Source: Cyrtobacter comes
Lineage (GTDB): Bacteria; Pseudomonadota; Alphaproteobacteria; Rickettsiales; Midichloriaceae
Assembly (NCBI RefSeq): GCF_034470605.1
Contig: NZ_JARGYT010000055.1
Location: 1-8,094, forward strand
Direction of reading: 5' to 3'
Length of the DNA stretch: 8,094 nucleotides
Position numbers and translations under genes: made by a program. The notes beneath the pieces were generated by a model, which saw only the letters and a program-made list of their open reading frames with translations, did not search any database and had not been told where the DNA came from. Shown here one piece after another: positions 5,932 through 8,094 of the stretch (position 1 is the stretch's first letter; each line of letters starts with the position of its first letter).

Positions 5932-7245
5932 ATGTTGAAAAGGGGGCTGTGGTTTGTATGTCTTTTTTGTTATGCATACAACTCTTTTGCATTTCAAAAA
6001 GAGCGTATCGAAGTTAATACTCTGGGTAAGGCAATTGAATTTGCAAAAATAAATAATGCACAAATAAATTTAGAGAAAGAGAAGCTTTCAGAAAGTAAGA
6101 TAAGAAAAAAAGAAGCTATTACAGCTTTCTTTATACCAGAAGTTTCGCTTTCGTATTCTCTGAGCTCTGCCCAAAATAGCAATAACGTTATTGATTACTC
6201 GCCTGATTTTGATGGTACTGTAGGTATACGTACTGGGATAGAATTATTTTCTGGGTTTCAGGATATTTCTTATATTGCTAACAGAAATAAATTAGATCAA
6301 GCGGCTAAAAGTGATTTTAGGAATAAAGAAAATGAGGAATTACTTAAGGTAATAGAATCATATTATAATCTAATAGCCGCCAGGGAGGCGCATTCTATAA
6401 ATCTAAAAAGTCTTGAGATTTCTAAGAAGTTGTTGGAGCAAGCGCATTTAAGATTTAAGGCTGGTGAGCTCACAAGGCCAGAGCTTTCTCTTGCAAAATA
6501 TAGACTTGCTGAGCAAGAAGCACTTTTGAAAAGTGCAGAAGCTGAGCTTATAGCTGAGGAAGAAAACTTTTTTTATCTCACCGGCGGTGCTTATGCTTCT
6601 GAAAAACTTGAACAAATTAAACCAAATTTTGTAATACCGTCTTCTCAAGATGAGTTTGTTTCCTTGGCCTTATCATTGAATCCATATATACATTCAAGCC
6701 AAAAAAATATGGAGGCCGCTAAATTGGCAAAAAATGTTGCTCTTTCAGAATTTTCTCCAAAGGTTAAATTAGACTTTGAATCTAGAACAAGAACGCAATC
6801 TGAAAAAACACCTCCATTTCCGTTTCCGAGTGATAACCGCGATTATAAAAACTCTGTATCTCTTTCTGTTACCATTCCATTAATGAATAGGGGTAAATCA
6901 TTATATAATGTAATGAACAGTAATGTTATAGAAAGTAAAGCTAGAATAATGGTGAAAGATGCAAATGATAAAGTGGAAAATATTGCAATAAGCACTTGGA
7001 ATATTTATCATTCTTCTATCTTAGAGGTAAAAGCTCGTGAGCAAGCAGTAGCTGCTGCACTTGATAGATTTGAGGGTAATCAACAAGGTTATAAAGCTGG
7101 TGCTGTAACTACCTCAGATATGCTGGATGCTGAAAGAGAACTTTCTAAACAAGAAATAAGCTATGCAAAATCTTACAGTAAAATGCTATCTTCTATGTAT
7201 AGGCTGAAATATGTGATTGGCGATCTAAGCAGCTTAAATTTTTAG
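5932..7245 (+). CDS. tolC: TolC-family outer membrane efflux/secretion channel
   Basis: TolC proteins form trimeric outer-membrane and periplasmic tunnels for type I secretion and drug efflux. From ATG 5932 the product has 437 residues with a signal peptide (MLKRGLWFVCLFCYAYNSFA, cut at about residue 20). A TTG at 5917 would add five residues ahead of it. Two OEP repeats are seen. The first has FSGFQDISYIANRNKLDQAA, then LLEQAHLRFKAGELTRPEL and a YRLAEQEALLKSAEAEL helix. The second has SLSVTIPLMNRGKSLYNV, then GNQQGYKAGAVTTSDMLDAE and RELSKQEISYAKSYSKM. The 'RFKAGELTRPEL' and 'GYKAGAVTTSDML' pair is the typical internal duplication at the periplasmic helical turn. It lacks a long C-terminal tail and is a little shorter than E. 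coli TolC. It lies 20 bases after murC and probably shares its transcript. No ABC exporter or membrane fusion protein is in the window, so the substrate is unknown. Confidence 0.93.
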   Translation: MLKRGLWFVCLFCYAYNSFAFQKERIEVNTLGKAIEFAKINNAQINLEKEKLSESKIRKKEAITAFFIPEVSLSYSLSSAQNSNNVIDYSPDFDGTVGIRTGIELFSGFQDISYIANRNKLDQAAKSDFRNKENEELLKVIESYYNLIAAREAHSINLKSLEISKKLLEQAHLRFKAGELTRPELSLAKYRLAEQEALLKSAEAELIAEEENFFYLTGGAYASEKLEQIKPNFVIPSSQDEFVSLALSLNPYIHSSQKNMEAAKLAKNVALSEFSPKVKLDFESRTRTQSEKTPPFPFPSDNRDYKNSVSLSVTIPLMNRGKSLYNVMNSNVIESKARIMVKDANDKVENIAISTWNIYHSSILEVKAREQAVAAALDRFEGNQQGYKAGAVTTSDMLDAERELSKQEISYAKSYSKMLSSMYRLKYVIGDLSSLNF

Positions 7246-7562
7246 TCTTAGTTGTAATATTTTCTGAACTTTATGTTGTTATTGCTGATTACTTGTTAAT
7301 CTAACATACTGTTGAAGGGGTTATTGCAATGTAAAGATAGATTTTGTTAGGTTAATAGGTTGATAGCCTGATAATTTGCGTTGAATGAATGTTGTTATGA
7401 AGAGATGTAAATTTTGCCCCACAAAAATAGCGTCAGAATGGTTATTACCAAGCAATGTGGAAAGAAATCAGACTAAATGAGACAAAAAATACACTCTCAA
7501 AGAGAAGTATATAAATGTATCTTAATAATGTTCGAGCTATGATAATAGACCTCTTTCGAAAC
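7246..7562. other. Gene-free stretch after tolC, ending at the IS boundary
   Basis: About 317 bases with no convincing gene on either strand. No strong terminator hairpin follows tolC. A small plus-strand frame at 7385-7480 (31 codons) has no recognisable content and was rejected. The last part contains AGACCTCTTTCGAAACT (7547-7563), which I take as the likely terminal inverted repeat of the IS5-type element that follows. That resemblance is from memory of such elements in related genomes. The rest may be decayed coding sequence, but I cannot identify it. Confidence 0.45.
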
Positions 7563-7902
7563 TCATAAAGATAACTCTAAATTACAAATTCCAGCTATCA
7601 AATTAAACCTAAGACCAAATCTTTTTCTCCTGTTTCTATATTTGTCGGCAATGATTTTGAGCCGTTTTAGAATTCCAATAACATTCCCATTTGTAACTCT
7701 CTCACTTACAAGCTCTTGATTTTTCTTCTTCTCTTCCTTAGTTAATACCATCTTATTTCTTGGTAATTCAGATTTATAGCTTTTGTATGCCTTGATATCC
7801 AGTATCTGTAATAATCTTGATTTCAGGATGTGTGCTGATTTTGGATTCTTTAAATAACTCACTCAGCTTATGTAAAAGCATAACTTGCCGCCCTATTAGC
7901 TT
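7563..7902 (-). pseudogene. Truncated, frameshifted IS5-type transposase
   Basis: The C-terminal part of a DDE transposase of the IS5 type, in two frames. From 7902 to 7774 one frame reads HKLSELFKESKISTHPEIK followed by IITDTGYQGIQKL and a stop. The 'TDTGYQG' block holds the second catalytic Asp. From about 7780 to 7563 another frame continues KSELPRNKMVLTKEEKKKNQ and ends KYRNRRKRFGLRFNLIAGI plus CNLELSL, the family's usual tail. The join needs a small indel near 7770-7785. In the sequence RVTNGNVIGILKR the second asparagine should be preceded by the catalytic Glu (family form 'NENVIG'), but Gly is found. The N-terminal half with the first Asp is missing. The element is therefore dead three times over: truncated, frameshifted and lacking its likely catalytic Glu. 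The left inverted repeat may be at 7547-7563. Confidence 0.8.
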
Positions 7903-7913
7903 TTAATAGAATC

Positions 7914-8000
7914 TTATACTTCATTGCAAAATGGTTCATAAGCGTCTTTGTTTTCAAAAACTCCAATTTGCAAAATGCTACCAATGAAGCGAATATATAG
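7914..8000 (-). pseudogene. Short unassigned coding-like relic
   Basis: Between stops, a minus-strand frame of 28 codons reads RFIGSILQIGVFENKDAYEP then FCNEV and stops. A shift of one base at the stop gives a continuation (KILLKANRAASYAFT, stop near 7873). Composition looks protein-like rather than random. It has no start codon or binding site. It may be a fragment of another transposase or of a gene destroyed by the insertions. I do not recognise the family and give it low weight. Confidence 0.22.
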
Positions 8001-8065
8001 CTAATCCGTTATAAAATGTCATGCTAATTTTGATAAAAATGATATAAATGCTATATAAAGAAAAA

Positions 8066-8094
8066 ATGTCATATCCAATAGAATTTAGAAAGAA
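8066..8094 (+). CDS. IS630-type transposase, N-terminal start (cut by window edge)
   Basis: ATG 8066 opens MSYPIEFRK before the window ends. 'MSYxIEFRKK' or 'MSYSIDFRKKV' is the characteristic opening of many IS630-family transposases, leading into the N-terminal helix-turn-helix. Only nine complete codons are visible, so the call depends on this match alone. AAAG lies eight bases upstream as a weak ribosome binding site. The left end of the element should be in the AT-rich sequence between about 8000 and 8060. I could not define its inverted repeat without the other end. Confidence 0.55.

Noticed and set aside
5994..6648. Minus-strand frames inside tolC (5994-6182 and 6448-6648)
   Set aside because: Antisense shadows of the tolC coding sequence, with no start signals or family resemblance.
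7385..7480. 31-codon plus-strand frame with a KRCKFC pair of cysteines
   Set aside because: Two cysteines alone do not make a zinc-binding domain. There is no ribosome binding site or family resemblance, and it is in a gene-free stretch beside IS debris.

Overview
The window comes from an AT-rich (about one third G+C by eye) Gram-negative genome that looks alphaproteobacterial. The best fit is a host-associated member of the Rickettsiales or a similar lineage. Four things support this: strong A/T bias at third codon positions; alphaproteobacterial versions of BamD, PlsC (lysine before the HxxxxD histidine) and a stand-alone Smr protein; several decayed insertion sequences of types common in such genomes; and many genes with GTG, TTG or poorly defined starts and weak Shine-Dalgarno sequences. 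A FliP gene implies a lineage that has, or recently had, a flagellum. Midichloriaceae-like bacteria are one candidate, but the lineage is an inference.

Layout. Positions 1-108 are the 3' end of an IS5-type transposase. It runs straight into an unrecognised glycine-rich reading frame (to 410) that looks like the tail of a gene interrupted by the element. A gene-poor stretch (411-709) follows, with a small hairpin and three copies of a 14-base repeat. Two minus-strand genes come next: plsC (lysophosphatidate acyltransferase) and, upstream of it, fliP (flagellar export gate). A short divergent promoter region separates fliP from the plus-strand pair def (peptide deformylase) and an Smr-domain gene. 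After a possible terminator and a fairly good promoter candidate, an envelope operon follows: bamD (outer-membrane protein assembly lipoprotein), murC (UDP-MurNAc:L-alanine ligase, overlapping bamD by one base) and a tolC-family outer-membrane channel gene. The right end is mobile-element debris: a 317-base gene-free stretch, a frameshifted and truncated IS5-type transposase on the minus strand whose likely catalytic glutamate is lost, a short unassigned minus-strand relic, and the first ten codons of an IS630-type transposase entering from the right edge.

How the genes fit together. The core is ordinary chromosomal housekeeping: phospholipid synthesis (plsC), N-terminal protein maturation and possibly ribosome-associated quality control (def, smr), and envelope construction (bamD, murC, tolC). 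Functional IS630 and IS5 remains flank it on both sides, so the block looks like a conserved island between transposon scars. I see no convincing undescribed system. The items most worth a second look are the isolated fliP, the long linker in BamD, the bamD-murC-tolC arrangement, the undefined def start and the interrupted gene at the left edge.
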